From contig NC_090739.1 in NCBI RefSeq assembly GCF_036898095.1, positions 117,484,497-117,548,496 on the forward strand: a stretch of DNA of 64,000 nt, read 5' to 3'. Position numbers and translations under genes: made by a program. Below are positions 1 through 12,579 of this stretch, piece by piece. Positions within the stretch are counted from its first letter, which is position 1, and the number at the start of each line of letters is the position of its first letter. Source of the stretch: Palaemon carinicauda (Eukaryota > Arthropoda > Malacostraca > Decapoda > Palaemonidae). Under the pieces are notes generated by a model that saw only the letters and a program-made list of their open reading frames with translations, was not told where the DNA came from and did not search any database.

Positions 1-653
1 TTTTTATAACTAAGATAAGTTAATTGTAGCGATTTCTAGCTGATTTGTAATGTTGCCAGCTTTCATTATTTTTATTTCTTTTCCATTTATCCTCCATTTT
101 TTTTTTCTTCGTGTAATTCATTATCAAACCAATTCGATTTTCTTTAATTGTGATTTTTTTTCCGGGCACCTATTATTGTAATTAGTTGCAAGTATTTTTT
201 TTTTTACTTTTATCAGTATTGCGGTTTACACAGGATTTTCTCTCTACAAGTGTGTTTCTCTTCACAGTTACAGACTGGTGTTATCCCTTTTATATCCTGT
301 AGGCTTTGTTCAATAAACTCTTTTGGATCAAAGCTGGTCTTAATATTGTATTTGATTTCTTTCTGTATTGCATTATTTTTTCTAACATCTATTTCAAAAG
401 ACATTAACTTATGCATTGGGGATATAGAGCAGTCAGGTTCAATCTCCATATTTAGTATGATGATGTTTTTATTTACTATCACTAGATCTAGTATATGATT
501 AGACTGAGCTGTTGGTTCAGACACTATGTTTTCAAGGTCATGGTTGTCAATCAATTCTCTAAATTCATTTACATATGGGTCTACTCTGTTATCAAGATGT
601 AGGTTGAAATCACCACATATAACTATATTTCCATACTTTTTGAAGGAATCCAA
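1..653 (-). pseudogene. LINE (non-LTR retrotransposon) endonuclease to RT linker fragment
   Basis: The minus strand from 653 to 213 encodes 146 codons that resemble the second half of an APE-type (exonuclease-endonuclease-phosphatase fold) LINE endonuclease. Seen: the GDFN motif near the start, a HILDLV stretch about 40 residues later, and an MHKLMSF segment where the family normally has the catalytic SDH. Past the stop at 213 the same strand continues, with frame breaks, into a basic DNEL...WKRNKN...YKSARNRYN segment (about 120 to 10). That matches the charged linker these elements carry between endonuclease and RT. In a live element the enzyme nicks target DNA to prime reverse transcription. 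Here the N-terminal half of the endonuclease is missing, the presumed catalytic Asp-His pair reads Met-His, and the RT would lie beyond the window edge. The clade is not assigned. LINE identity is fairly sure; inactivity is certain. Confidence 0.75.
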
Positions 654-1114
654 TGAGGGAGAGTAAAGACTCTTAAAAGAAGGCTAGAAGATTGGCTGAC
701 TCACCCAGGTCTTTTCGTAGGAGAGATCCTAACGATCCTGCTTCTCCGAGTCGCCACTTTCTCTGTTATCAAGATGTAGGTTGAATTCACCACATATAAC
801 TATATTTCCATACTTTTTGAAGGAATCCAATGAGGGAGAGTAAAGACTCTTAAAAGAAGGCTAGGAGATTGGCTGACTCACCCAGGTCTTTTCGTAGGAG
901 AGATCCTAACGATCCTGCTTCTCCGAGTCGCCACTTACTCTGTTATCAAGATGTAGGTTGAATTCACCACATATAACTATATTTCCATACTTTTTGAAGG
1001 AATCCAATGAGGGAGAGTAAAGACTCTTAAAAGAAGGCTAGGAGATTGGCTGACTCACCCAGGTCTTTTCGTAGGAGAGATCCTAACGATCCTGCTTCTC
1101 CGAGTCGCCACTTA
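584..1114. repeat. 177-bp tandem repeat, 3 copies, overlapping the LINE fragment
   Basis: Three head-to-tail units at 584-760, 761-937 and 938-1114, exactly 177 bp apart and nearly identical. The first about 70 bp of each unit is the antisense start of the LINE endonuclease fragment; the other about 105 bp is unrelated non-coding sequence. Copy 1 keeps the GDFN codons (gaaatc on the plus strand). Copies 2 and 3 read gaattc, giving GEFN, so they descend from one another after diverging from copy 1. Confidence 0.95.
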
Positions 1115-1382
1115 CTAGGCAAAGGAGTTCCTCAGAAAAGAACCAAGTTTCACATGCGAGACCTTTTATACCCAATCGGCTGCTATGCAGTAACCTAGGC
1201 ATTGTCCCCCACAGCGCATTGCCAAATGCAAGTATACTTTTCTGGATTGTTTAAATGTTCTCCGGTCCTGTTTACCCCCTTTAAATCCCGATACCTGAAT
1301 ATCTCCTGGGAGCAATTTAGTACCTCTCTATGGACCTTCTGTGAATTTTCTCGAGGTACTTGGCTCTTTCTGTTTTATCAGA
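1115..1382. other. Unassigned non-coding stretch
   Basis: About 270 bases between the 177-bp repeat and the microsatellite. Open frames that run into the microsatellite are by-products of the repeat; nothing recognisable was seen. Confidence 0.5.
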
Positions 1383-2476
<1,094 letters not shown>

Positions 2477-5400
2477 AGATAGTTAAGTTTATTCTTGTGT
2501 ACATTCCCTAGAGCCGCAAGATAATTACGTTTATTCTTGTGTACATTCCCTGAAGCCGCAAGATATTTAGGTTTATTCTTGTGTCCATTTACTGGAGCCG
2601 CAAGATATTTAGGTTTATTCTTGTGTACATTCCTTACAGCCGCAAGATAAATACGTTTATTCTTGTGTACATTCCCTAGAGCCGCAAGATATTTAGGTTT
2701 ATTCTTGTGTACGTTCCATGAAGCCGCAAGATATTTATGTTTATTCTTGTGTACGTTCCATGAAGCCGCGAGATATTTAGGTTTATTCTTGTGTCATTCC
2801 CTGGAGCCGCAGGATATTTAAGTTTATTCTTGTATACATTCCTTGGAACCGCAATATATTTAGGTTTATTCTTGTGTACATTCCCTGGAGTCGCCAAAAG
2901 ATATTTAGAATTATTCTTATGTACATTCCGCGGAGCCGCAAGATATATAAGTTTATTCTTCTGTACATTCCCTTAAGCCGCAAAATATTTAGGTTTATTC
3001 TTGTGCACATTCCCTGGAGCCGCAAGATATTTAGGTTTATTCTTGTGTATATTCCCTGGAACCGCAAGATATTTAACTTTATTCTTGTGTATATTTCCTA
3101 AAGCCACAAGATATTTAGGTTTATTTTTGTGTACATTCCCTGGAGCCGCAAGATATTTACGTTTATTCTTGTGTATATTTCCTAAAGCCACAAGATATTT
3201 AGGTTTGTTCTTGTGTACATTCCCTGGAGCCGCAAGATATTTACGTTTATTCTTGTGTATATTTCCTAAAGCCACAAGATATTTAGGTTTATTCTTGTGT
3301 ACATTCCCTGGAGCCGCAAGATATTTAGGTTTATTCTTGTGTACATTCCCTGGAGCTGCAGGATATTTAGGTTTATTTTTGTTTACATTCCCTGGAACCG
3401 CATGATATTTAGGTTTATTCCTGTGTACATTCCCTAGAGCCACTATATATTTAGGTTTATTTTTGTTTACATACTCTGGAGCCGCAAGATATTTAATTTT
3501 TTTCTTGTGTACATTCCCCGGTGCCGCAAGATATTTAATTTTTTTCTTGTGTACATTCTCCGGTGCCGCAAGATATTTAGGTTTATTCTTGTGTACATTC
3601 CGTGGAGCCGCAAGACATTTAGAATTATTCTTATTGTACATTAGGTGGAGACGCAAGATAATTACGTTTACTCTTGTTTACATTCCCTGGAGCCGCAATA
3701 TATTGAGGTTTATTTTGTGTACATTCTGTGGAGCAGCAAGATATTTACGTTTATTCTTGTTTACATCCCCTGGATCCGTAATATATTAAGGTTTATTCTT
3801 GTGTACATTCCCTAGGGCCACTATATATTTAGGTTTATTGATGTGTACCTTCCTTGGAGCCGCCAGATATTTATGTAACTTATGTACATTCCCTGGAGCT
3901 ACAAGATATTTAGGTTTATTATTGTGTACATTCCCTGGAGCCGCAAGATATTCAGAATTATTCTTATGTACATTCCGTAGAGCCGCAAGATACTTACGTT
4001 TATTCTTGTTTACATTCCCTGGAGTTGCAAATTATTAAGGTTTATTCTTGTGTACGTTCCCTGGAGCCACTAGATATTTAGGTTTGTTCTTGTGTACATT
4101 CCCGGGAGCTGCAAGATATTTAGGCTTATTCTTGTGTACATTCCCTGGAGCCACGAGATATTTAAAATTATTCTAGTGTACATTCCCTTGAGCCGCAAGA
4201 TATTTAGTTTTATTATTGTGTAAATTAACTGGAGCCGCAAGATATTTAGGTTTATTCTTGTGTACATTCCCAAGAGCAGCTAGATATTTAGGTTTATTTT
4301 TTTTACATTCCCTGGGGCCGCAATATATTAAGGTTTATTCTTGTGTACATTCCCTGTAGCCAATAGATATTTAGGTTTATTCTTGTGTACATTCCCTGGA
4401 GCTGCAATATATTTACGATTATTTTTGTATACGTTCCCTGGAGACGCAAGATATTTACGTTTATTCTTGTGTATATTGCCTGGAGCCACAAGAATTTGTT
4501 TATTATTTTTTACATTCCCTGTACTTACAAGATATTTAGGTTTATTCTTGTGTACGTTCCCCAGAGGCGCAAAATATTTAGAATTATTCTTATGTACATT
4601 CCATGGAGCCGAAGATATTTAGGTTTATTCTTGTGTACATTGACTGGAGCCGCAAAATATTAAGATTTATTCTTGTGTATATTGCCTGGAGCTGTAAGAT
4701 ATTTAGAATTATTCTTATGTACATTCCATGGAGCCGCAAGATATTTACGTTTATTCTTGTGTACATTCTCTAGAGCCACTAGATATTTAGGTTTATTTTT
4801 TTTTTACATTACCGGGAGCCGCAATATATTAAGGTTTATTCTTGTGTACATTTCTTAGCGCCACGAGATATTTAGGTTTATTCTTGTGTACGTTCCCTGG
4901 TGCCGCAAGATATTTAGGTGTATTCTTTCGTACATTCCCTGGAGCCGCAAGGTAATTACGTATATTCTTTTGTACATTGCTTGGAGCCGCAAGACATTTT
5001 GGTTTATTCTTGTGTACATTGCCTGGAGCCACTATATATTTTGATTTATTCTTGTGTACATTCCCTGGAGCCGCAAGATATTTATGTTTATTCATGTGTA
5101 CTTTTCCTGGAGCTACAAGATAATTATATTTATTCATGTGTACATTCCCTGGAGCCACAAGATATTTTGGTTTATTTTTGTGTACATTTCCTGGAGCGGC
5201 AAGATATTTAGGTGTATTCTTTCATACATTCCCTGAAGCCGCAAGGTAATTACGTTTATCCTTTTGTACATTGTTTGGAGCCGCAAGATATTTGGGTTTA
5301 TTCTTGTGTACATTCCCTGGAGCCGTTAGATATTTAGGTTTATTTTTGTGTACATTTCCTGGAGCGGCAAGATAATTAAGTTCATTCATATGTACATTCA

Positions 5401-8400
5401 CTGGAGCTACAAGATAATTATATTTATTCATGTGTACATTCCCTAGAGCCGCAAGATATTTTGGTTTATTTTTGTGTATATTCCCTGGATCTATAAGATA
5501 TTTAGCTTTATTCTTGTATACATTCCCTGGAGCCGCAAGATATTTAGGTTTATTCTAGTGTACATTTCCTGAAGCCGCAAGATATTTATAATTATTCTTA
5601 TGTACATTCCCTAGAGCCACTAGATATTTAGGTTTATTCTTTTTTACATTCCCTGGAGCCACAAGATATTCAGGTTTATTCTTGTGTTCATTCCATGGAG
5701 CCGCAAGATATTTACGTTTATTCTTGTGTACATTGCCTGCAGTCGCTGGATATTGAGGTTTATTCTTGTGTATATTCCCTGGAGCCGCAAAATATTTACG
5801 TTTATTCTTGTGCACATTTTCTGTAACCGCAAGATATTTAGAATTATTCTTAAGTACATTCCATGGAGCCGCAAGATATTTAGGTTTATTCTTGTGTACA
5901 TTCCCTGGGGCCGCAAGATATTCAGGTTTTTTCATATGTATATTCCCTGGAGCTGTAAGTTATTTAGAATTATTTTTATATACATTCCGTGAAGCCGCAA
6001 AATTTTTACGTTTATTCTTGTTTACATTCCCTGGAGTCGCAATATATCAAGGTTTATTCTTGTGTACCTTCCCTGGAGCCACTAGAAATTCAGGTTTATT
6101 TATGTTTATATTCCCTGGAGCTGCAATATTTTAAGGTTTATTCTTGTGTACATTCCCTAGTGCCACTAGATATTTAGGTTGATTCTTGTGTACATTCCCA
6201 GGAGCCACAAGATATTTATGTTTATTCTTGTGTACATTCCCTGGAGCCGCAAGATATTGAGGTTTATTCTTTTTCACATTCCCTAGAGCCGCAAGATATT
6301 TAGGTTTATTATTGTGTAAATTCCTTGGAGCTACAAGATATTTAGGTTTATTTCTGTGTACATTCCCTGGAGCCACAAGATAATTACGTTTATTTTTTTG
6401 TACATTCCCTGGAGTCGCAAGATATTTAGGTTTATTCTTGTGTACATTCCCTGGAGTCCCAAGATATTTAGGTTTATTCTTGTGTACATTCCCTGGAGCA
6501 GCAAGATATTTACATTCATTCATGTGTACATTTGCTGGAGCTGCAAGATAATTATGTTTATTAATGTGTACATTTCCTGGAGCCACAAGATATTTTGGTT
6601 TATTTTTGTGTATATTCCCTGGAGCCACAAGATATTTAGGTTTATTCTTGTGTACATTCCCTGGAGCCACTATATATTTTGGTTTATTCTTGTGTACATT
6701 CCCTGGAGTCGCAAGATATTTATGTTTATTCCTGTGTAAATTCCCTGAAGCCACAGGATATTTAGTTTTATTCCTGTGTACATTCCCTGGAGCCGCAAGA
6801 TTATTACGTTTATTCTTGTGTACATTCCCTGGAGCCGCAAGATATTTAGATTTATTCTTGTGTACATTGCCTGGAGCCGCAAGATATTTGGGTTTATTCT
6901 TGTGTACATTCCCTGGAGCCGCCAAATATTTTGGCTTATTCTTGTGTACATTCCCTGGAGCTGCAAGATAATTATATTTATCCATGTGTACATTCCCTGG
7001 AGCCGGAAGATATTTTGGGATTATTTTTGTGTATATTCCCTGGAGCTATAAGATATTTAGGTTTATTCGTGTATACATTCCCTGGAGCCGCATGATATTT
7101 AGGCTTATTCTAGTGTACATTTCCTGAAGCCGCAAGATATTTATAATTATTCTTATATACATTCCCTAGAGCCACTAGATATTTAGGTTTATTCTTTTGT
7201 ACAATCGCTGGAGCCACAAGATATTCAGGTTTATTCTTGTGTACATTCCCTTGAGCGGCAAGATATTTTGGTTTATTCTAATGTACATTCCATGCAGCTG
7301 CAAGATATTTACGTTTATTCTTGTTTACATTTCCTGGATCCGCAATATATGAAGGTTTATTCTTGTGTACATTCCCTAGAGCCAGTTTTTATTTTGTTTT
7401 ATTCTTGTGTACATTCCCTGGACCCGCCAGATATGTAGATTTATTCTTGTGTATATTCCCTGGAGCTGCAAGATATTTAGGTTTATTTTTGTGTAGGCTA
7501 CATTCCCTGGAGCCGCAAGATATTCAGAATTATTCTTATTTACATTCTGTGGAGCCACAGGATATTTACGTTTATTCGTATTTACATTCTCTGGAGTTGC
7601 TATATATTATGCTTTATTCTTGTGTACATTCCCTGGAGCCACTAGATTTTTAGATTTGTTCTTATATACATTCCCTGGAGCCGCAAGATATTTAGGTTTA
7701 TTCTTGTGTACATTCCCTGAAGCCGCAAGATATTTAGGTTTATTCTTGTGTACATTCCCAAGAGCAAGAGCCACTGGATGTTTAGGTTTATTCTTGTTTA
7801 CATTCCCTGGAGCCGCAAGATATTTAAGTTTATTTTTTTGTACATTCCCTGGAGCTACAAGATATTTAGGTTTATTCTTGTGTACATTCCCCAGAGCCAC
7901 AAAATATTTAGAATTATTCTTATGTACATTCCATGGAGCCGCAAGATATTTACGTTTATTCTTGTGTACATTGCCTGCAGCCGCTAGATATTGAGGTTTA
8001 TTCTTGTGTACATTCCCTGGAGCCGCAAAATATTTACGTTTATTCTTTTGTACATTCTCTGGAACCGCAAGATATTTAGAATTATTCTTAAGTACATTCC
8101 ATGGAGCCGCAAGATATTTAGGTTTATTCATGTGTACATTCCCTGGGGCGCAAGATATTCAGGTTTTTTCATGTGTACATTCCCTGGAGCCGCAAGATAT
8201 TTAGAATTATTCTCATGTAAATTCAAAGAGCTGCAAGATATTCACGTTTATTCTTGTATACATTCCCTGGAGCCGCAAGATATTTAGGTTTATTCTTGTG
8301 TACATTTCCTTGAGCCACAAGATATTTAGGTTTTATTCTTTTTTACATTCCTTGGAGGCGCAAGATATTTAGAATTATCATTATGTTCGTTCCCTGGAGC

Positions 8401-9430
8401 CGCAAGATATTTACGTTTATTCTTGTGTACATTTTCTAGAGCTGCTATTTATTTAGGTTTATTTTTGTTTTCATTCCCTGGAGCCGAAAGATATTTATGT
8501 TTATTCTCGTGTTCATACCCTGGAGCTGCAAGATATTTAGGTTTATTTTTGTTTACATTCCTTGGAGCCGCAAGATATTTAGGTTTATTCTTGTGTACAT
8601 TCCCTATAGCCACTAGATATTTAGGTTTATTCTTGTGTACATTCCCAGGAGCCACAAGATATTTAGGTTTATTCATGTGTACAAGCCTTGGAGCCGCAAG
8701 ATATTTAGGTTTATTCTTGTGTACATTCCCTGGAGCCGCAAGATATTTAGGTTTATTCTTGTTTACATTTCCTGGAGCTGCAAGATATTTAGGTTTATTC
8801 TTGTTTACATTTCCTGGAGCTACAAGATATCTAGGTTTATTCTCGTATACAATCCCTGGAGCCGCAAGATATTTAGGTTTATTCTTGTTTACATTCTTAG
8901 AGCTGCAAGATATTTAGAATTATTCTTATGTAAATTCAAAGAGCCGCAAGATATTTACTTTTATTCTTGTGTACATTCCCTTGAGCACTAGATATTTAGG
9001 TTTATTTTTGTTTACATTCCCTGGAGCCGCAAGATATCTAGGTTTATTCTTGTGTACATTCCCTTGAGCTACAAGATACTCAGGTTTTATTCATGTGTAC
9101 ATTCCCTGGATCAGCAAGATATTTAGAATTATTCCTATGTACATTCTATTGAGAAGCAAGATATTTACTTTCATTCTTGTGTACATTTCCTAGAGCAGCA
9201 GGATATTTAGGTTTATTTTTGTTTACATTCCCTGGAGCCGCAAGATATGTAGGTTTATTCTTGTGTACATTCCCTAGAGCCATTAGACATTTAGGTTTAT
9301 TCTTGTGTCCATTCCCTGGAACCGCAAGATATTTAGGTTTATTCTAGTGTACATTCCCTGGAGCCACTAGATATTTAAGTTTATTCTTGTGTACATTCCT
9401 TGGAGCAGCAAGATATTTAGGTTTATTCTT
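2477..9430. repeat. Giant 42-bp minisatellite, about 165 units
   Basis: A continuous array of about 6.95 kb built from one 42-bp unit. Read on the plus strand the unit is GGAGCCGCAAGATATTTAGG followed by TTTATTCTTGTGTACATTCC and CT. Most units are exactly 42 bp and differ by a few substitutions; a minority carry 1-4 bp indels. Because 42 = 14 codons, several frames stay open for long stretches and show 14-residue periodicity. Examples are GAARYLGLFLCTFP and WSRKIFRFILVYIP (plus) and APGNVHKNKPKYLA (minus, open for 284 codons at 6131-6985). No frame persists through the whole array and no frame looks favoured, so I read it as non-coding. Higher-order structure is visible: an 84-bp dimer near 3091-3340, a 294-bp (7-unit) step between 4917 and 5211, and long repeated strings of variants (5690-5940 and 7925-8175). 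Confidence 0.97.
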
Positions 9431-9699
9431 TAACAGTTAGATCTTTTTGAAGATTTTTAAATAATCTTCAGAATTAGTTTAAAATCATTACTTTCTTCAA
9501 ACATGTCATCGAAGGGATTAAGTTGAATGAATGAAAGAATGGTATATCAAGGTAAGCTCTTTTCAAATCTATCGAAAAGTGTATATCCCTATTTTGAACT
9601 GTCAGTTTACGGTTAATAAATAATAATTACACTGCTGCTCCATGTCCCACTCTTAGCTATATTATCTATAAATTAACTGTTCAGCATCTCGGTGAGTGT

Positions 9700-10340
9700 T
9701 TACTTGGACGGAATCGGAATAGAGCCCAAGCACTGAGTTGGCACTAATATCGACAAAGCCAGTGCATCAAATTGATTATGTAGAAGTAAGTATTTGGACA
9801 GAATAAATGTGGATGGTTCACCCTTAACTACATCCAATCCATTTTCCTTGATGGCCTGCTGAGTGGTGGCGCCCTTATCCGCCAGGGAAGATTTTCGATG
9901 CCTGCTTTAGGAAGGTTTTCCCAAAACTCATTTCCCATACTTCAACCTTAACACAACCATTTTTCAACGGGATGCAGTAGGTAATTTGTCGATTTGGAAC
10001 GAGTTTCAAGAGGCACTGTCCATCATTATGATCGAAGATATCTTTATATTCGGAATTAAAGGGAAATGAACCCCTCCTTATATGCAATGATTCATTTGTT
10101 GTGGTAATCATCCTTTTAGCCTGGAAAATAAGTTCACTATTTGGAGCAAACATGCTTTTAGTACGAGCATGATGACAATCAACTGATTTGTTTCCGGTGG
10201 AGGCAAGGATGTTTAATACCTGGAGATGCCACTGATCACTTTCCCCATACAAATCCGTGAAGCAACTTTGGCAACTGACACACCTGCTGTGTAGGACAGA
10301 AAGTACCCAAATCCTTTGCCTGTCTTGTGACCGTCATAGC
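9700..10340 (-). pseudogene. Unrecognised coding remnant with one frameshift
   Basis: On the minus strand a frame is open from just after a TGA near 10341 to 9875 (about 155 codons, no clear ATG). The other two frames carry stops across most of it. Where it closes, in ...SKIFPGG, the next frame opens at about 9885 and runs 62 more codons (LADKGATTQQAIKENG...) to a TAA at 9700-9702. That pattern is what a single 1-2 base indel in a real coding sequence would leave. The composition is protein-like and mixed, with a CVSCQSC cluster near the N-terminus and no low-complexity runs. I do not recognise the family. It could be an exon or processed copy of a host gene, a transposon protein, or an old endogenous virus; nothing in the sequence decides. 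No start, promoter or poly(A) signal was identified. Long chance frames do occur in 64 kb, so this remains a candidate. Confidence 0.35.
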
Positions 10341-10540
10341 TTTACCTTTGAAAATTCTGACTTTATAATCTTTTCATCCTGAGGAGATTAAAATCCTATA
10401 TTAACAAAGAGATGTATTTACATAATATTTTATCAATGCAGAATACAGAAAATAAAAACAAGTACAAATTCATTCAAGGAACAAAGACATAGAATCACTC
10501 AACTATGGTAGGGGAGGACATAATCTTTTCCTATTAAAGT

Positions 10541-10830
10541 GCTACAAGCAACAATTATCAGATTAATATAAGATGTGTAGATGCACTCATAAAAGGGAAT
10601 TTAACTAGTGACCACTGAAATGAATCTGTTAATTCCTGAGGCATTAAAGCAGAAGAGAACAGAAGCTCATCCTACGAAACAGCCAAGAAGGTTTGCAAAA
10701 CAGTTACAAGCAACAATTATCAGATTAATATAAGACATGCAGAAGCACTGATGAAAGGAAAATTATCTACTGATCTTTGAAACGAATTGGTCAAGCCCCA
10801 AGGCAATACAACTGAGTAGAACAGAAGTTT
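10541..10830. repeat. Diverged tandem duplication, period 162 bp
   Basis: The segment starting CTACAAGCAACAATTATCAG at 10542 recurs, slightly altered, at 10704. The two copies share a conserved 5' third (CAATTATCAGATTAATATAA), and matching blocks continue to GAACAGAAG at each end. The second half is clearly diverged, so this is an old duplication. No coding potential was seen. Confidence 0.8.
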
Positions 10831-11311
10831 TTCCTTGAAAGAGCTACAAACTAAGCAGGTTTAATACAAACCCTTCTTGCTACTGCAACTTTTTACAAAA
10901 TATAATAAGTGTGTTTAAAAGCTGAAAGCACAAATCTATATTCTACTACATTTCTTGTGGCAGCTTTCAAGAAAAACCTGAAGACTTATCTCTTTGGAAA
11001 GTGTTATAATAGTGATCTGGAAACTATTAAGCCCAAATACAAATGCTAGTGAATAACTGAAAAGATACAGAGCAAAATATAAACTGGAAAGAAATTATTT
11101 TCATACATCAAAGGCCCGCTTGAACAGACTCTTAGTGTCTGATGGAGGGCGAGAAATAAACCCCTAAAAGTAAGTAATCCTAATATCACCACTTATTGCA
11201 CGATACAGGGGCATTGTGTCAAAAGTGAATGAGGGATATAAACGTATCACGTAAATTACTAAATGAAATCGTTTAATTCTTTTTTTCTATTACAATTTAT
11301 ATAGTTCTATT

Positions 11312-11449
11312 CACTGTCACATGAATAATCATAAACCCTTTATAATAAGGAACCTTACATAATTTTTATATTCATCAGAAAATGAATATAAAAATTATGA
11401 AAAGTTAATTATTATTTTAAAGGGTTTGTATAATTATTCATTTGACAGT
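11312..11449. repeat. 138-bp imperfect palindrome (hairpin)
   Basis: The sequence folds back on itself around 11380. The inner 18 bp pair perfectly (CATAATTTTTATATTCAT with its complement) around a 6-base loop. The outer arms continue with few mismatches through AAACCCTTT and ATGAATAAT to ACTGTCA / TGACAGT at the ends. It could be a small foldback or MITE-type element or a hairpin remnant. No target-site duplication was established. Confidence 0.85.
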
Positions 11450-11863
11450 TTTTTGTCTTCGTGGTTTAAAAAATGTGCAAAAGTTATAGCCTATACCGAT
11501 GAAATGTAACCAATGGATTTAAGGTTTTGCTGAGTCTTTGAGTACATCCATATGTAGAACACGAACTAGGCATCCTTTAAGCAAAATAAGAGCTTGTGTC
11601 CTTCCTAAACGATTACTCTAGTTGAACAGAGATACCAGTGAGATCTCCACTAAATTAAAACAGGTAGGTCACGCTACAGGCGACAGCGCATTTTGCTCTA
11701 CACGCGGGCCTGCTTAACAAATCTGGGAAAAGGCCACCTCTAGGTATTAAACCTCCTTGGGTGGAGGCAATGGCTGTTCGACAGCTCTATGCCCTGAGGT
11801 CAGCTTAGGTTAGATAGGAACTAACAGTGCTGTAAAATTTATCTACCCCTTTAAAAAGAAACA

Positions 11864-11896
<33 letters not shown>

Positions 11897-12579
11897 AAAG
11901 CTTGAAAATTCGAAGGGCATTTATTAATTGGCAAAAAAAAAATAAAGAAAAAAAATTTAAAAAAATAAACCAACAGTAGTCAATTATAGTGTAACTTATG
12001 ATGCCGCCTCCATATACAGTACAACAGGACTGGGAATATTTAATTTGGCAACGACATTCACTGCCCATGCATTATCCTTTTTACCATGGAGTTGATGAAG
12101 TATAGTTCCCAAAATACAGAAATTAAAGATGAAGTTATTATTCCATGACCCCTATCAGCACCTGCCAGGTAATGCATTTGAACAGGAAGACTAGAAGCAT
12201 CACGATTCCTCTCCAGAAAGGATCAGCTTCTCCAGGGGTGAGGACTACCCCAAATCTTTAGTACTGTTCTAGCAAGGAGCTGTTCCATATTGCACTTATT
12301 CTGAGGCGGCGAAGTGGAGGTCTTCCCTTTTACTGGCACTATCCCTGATCAGGAGAATTTACAACCTTGGCAAAGCCCCTACAACATCAGTAAACAGTAA
12401 AAGGCATAAAATAGGCAATAAACAGACCATGATTTGATCCGCAGGGTTCAAAAGAACGGCTAGAACTCCCTGTCCAAGCTTGCTAAGGAGACATTCAACA
12501 AGATTGATATGCAGAGAAAGATTCTCTTATAGCAGGTCAATCTACTACAATCCTGTCACCATAATACAACTTACGACTC
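11450..12579. other. Unassigned stretch with a 31-base poly(T) tract
   Basis: No supported gene. A poly(T) run at about 11865-11895 could be the antisense poly(A) tail of a retroposed sequence lying on the minus strand to its right, but I did not establish the matching body. The part from about 12100 to 12579 lies directly downstream (minus strand) of the LINE ORF1 remnant and may be more of that element; no endonuclease motif was found in it. Confidence 0.45.

Noticed and set aside
2477..9430. Long repeat proteins in several frames on both strands
   Set aside because: All follow from a 42-bp unit (14 codons). Frames open and close at indels, six frames behave alike, and no initiation or selection signal is visible.
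2477..9430. CRISPR array
   Set aside because: The units are contiguous and homogeneous with no unique spacers, and the surroundings are eukaryotic.
11312..11449. MicroRNA precursor
   Set aside because: The hairpin is longer and more symmetric than typical precursors and very AT-rich; nothing marks a mature arm.
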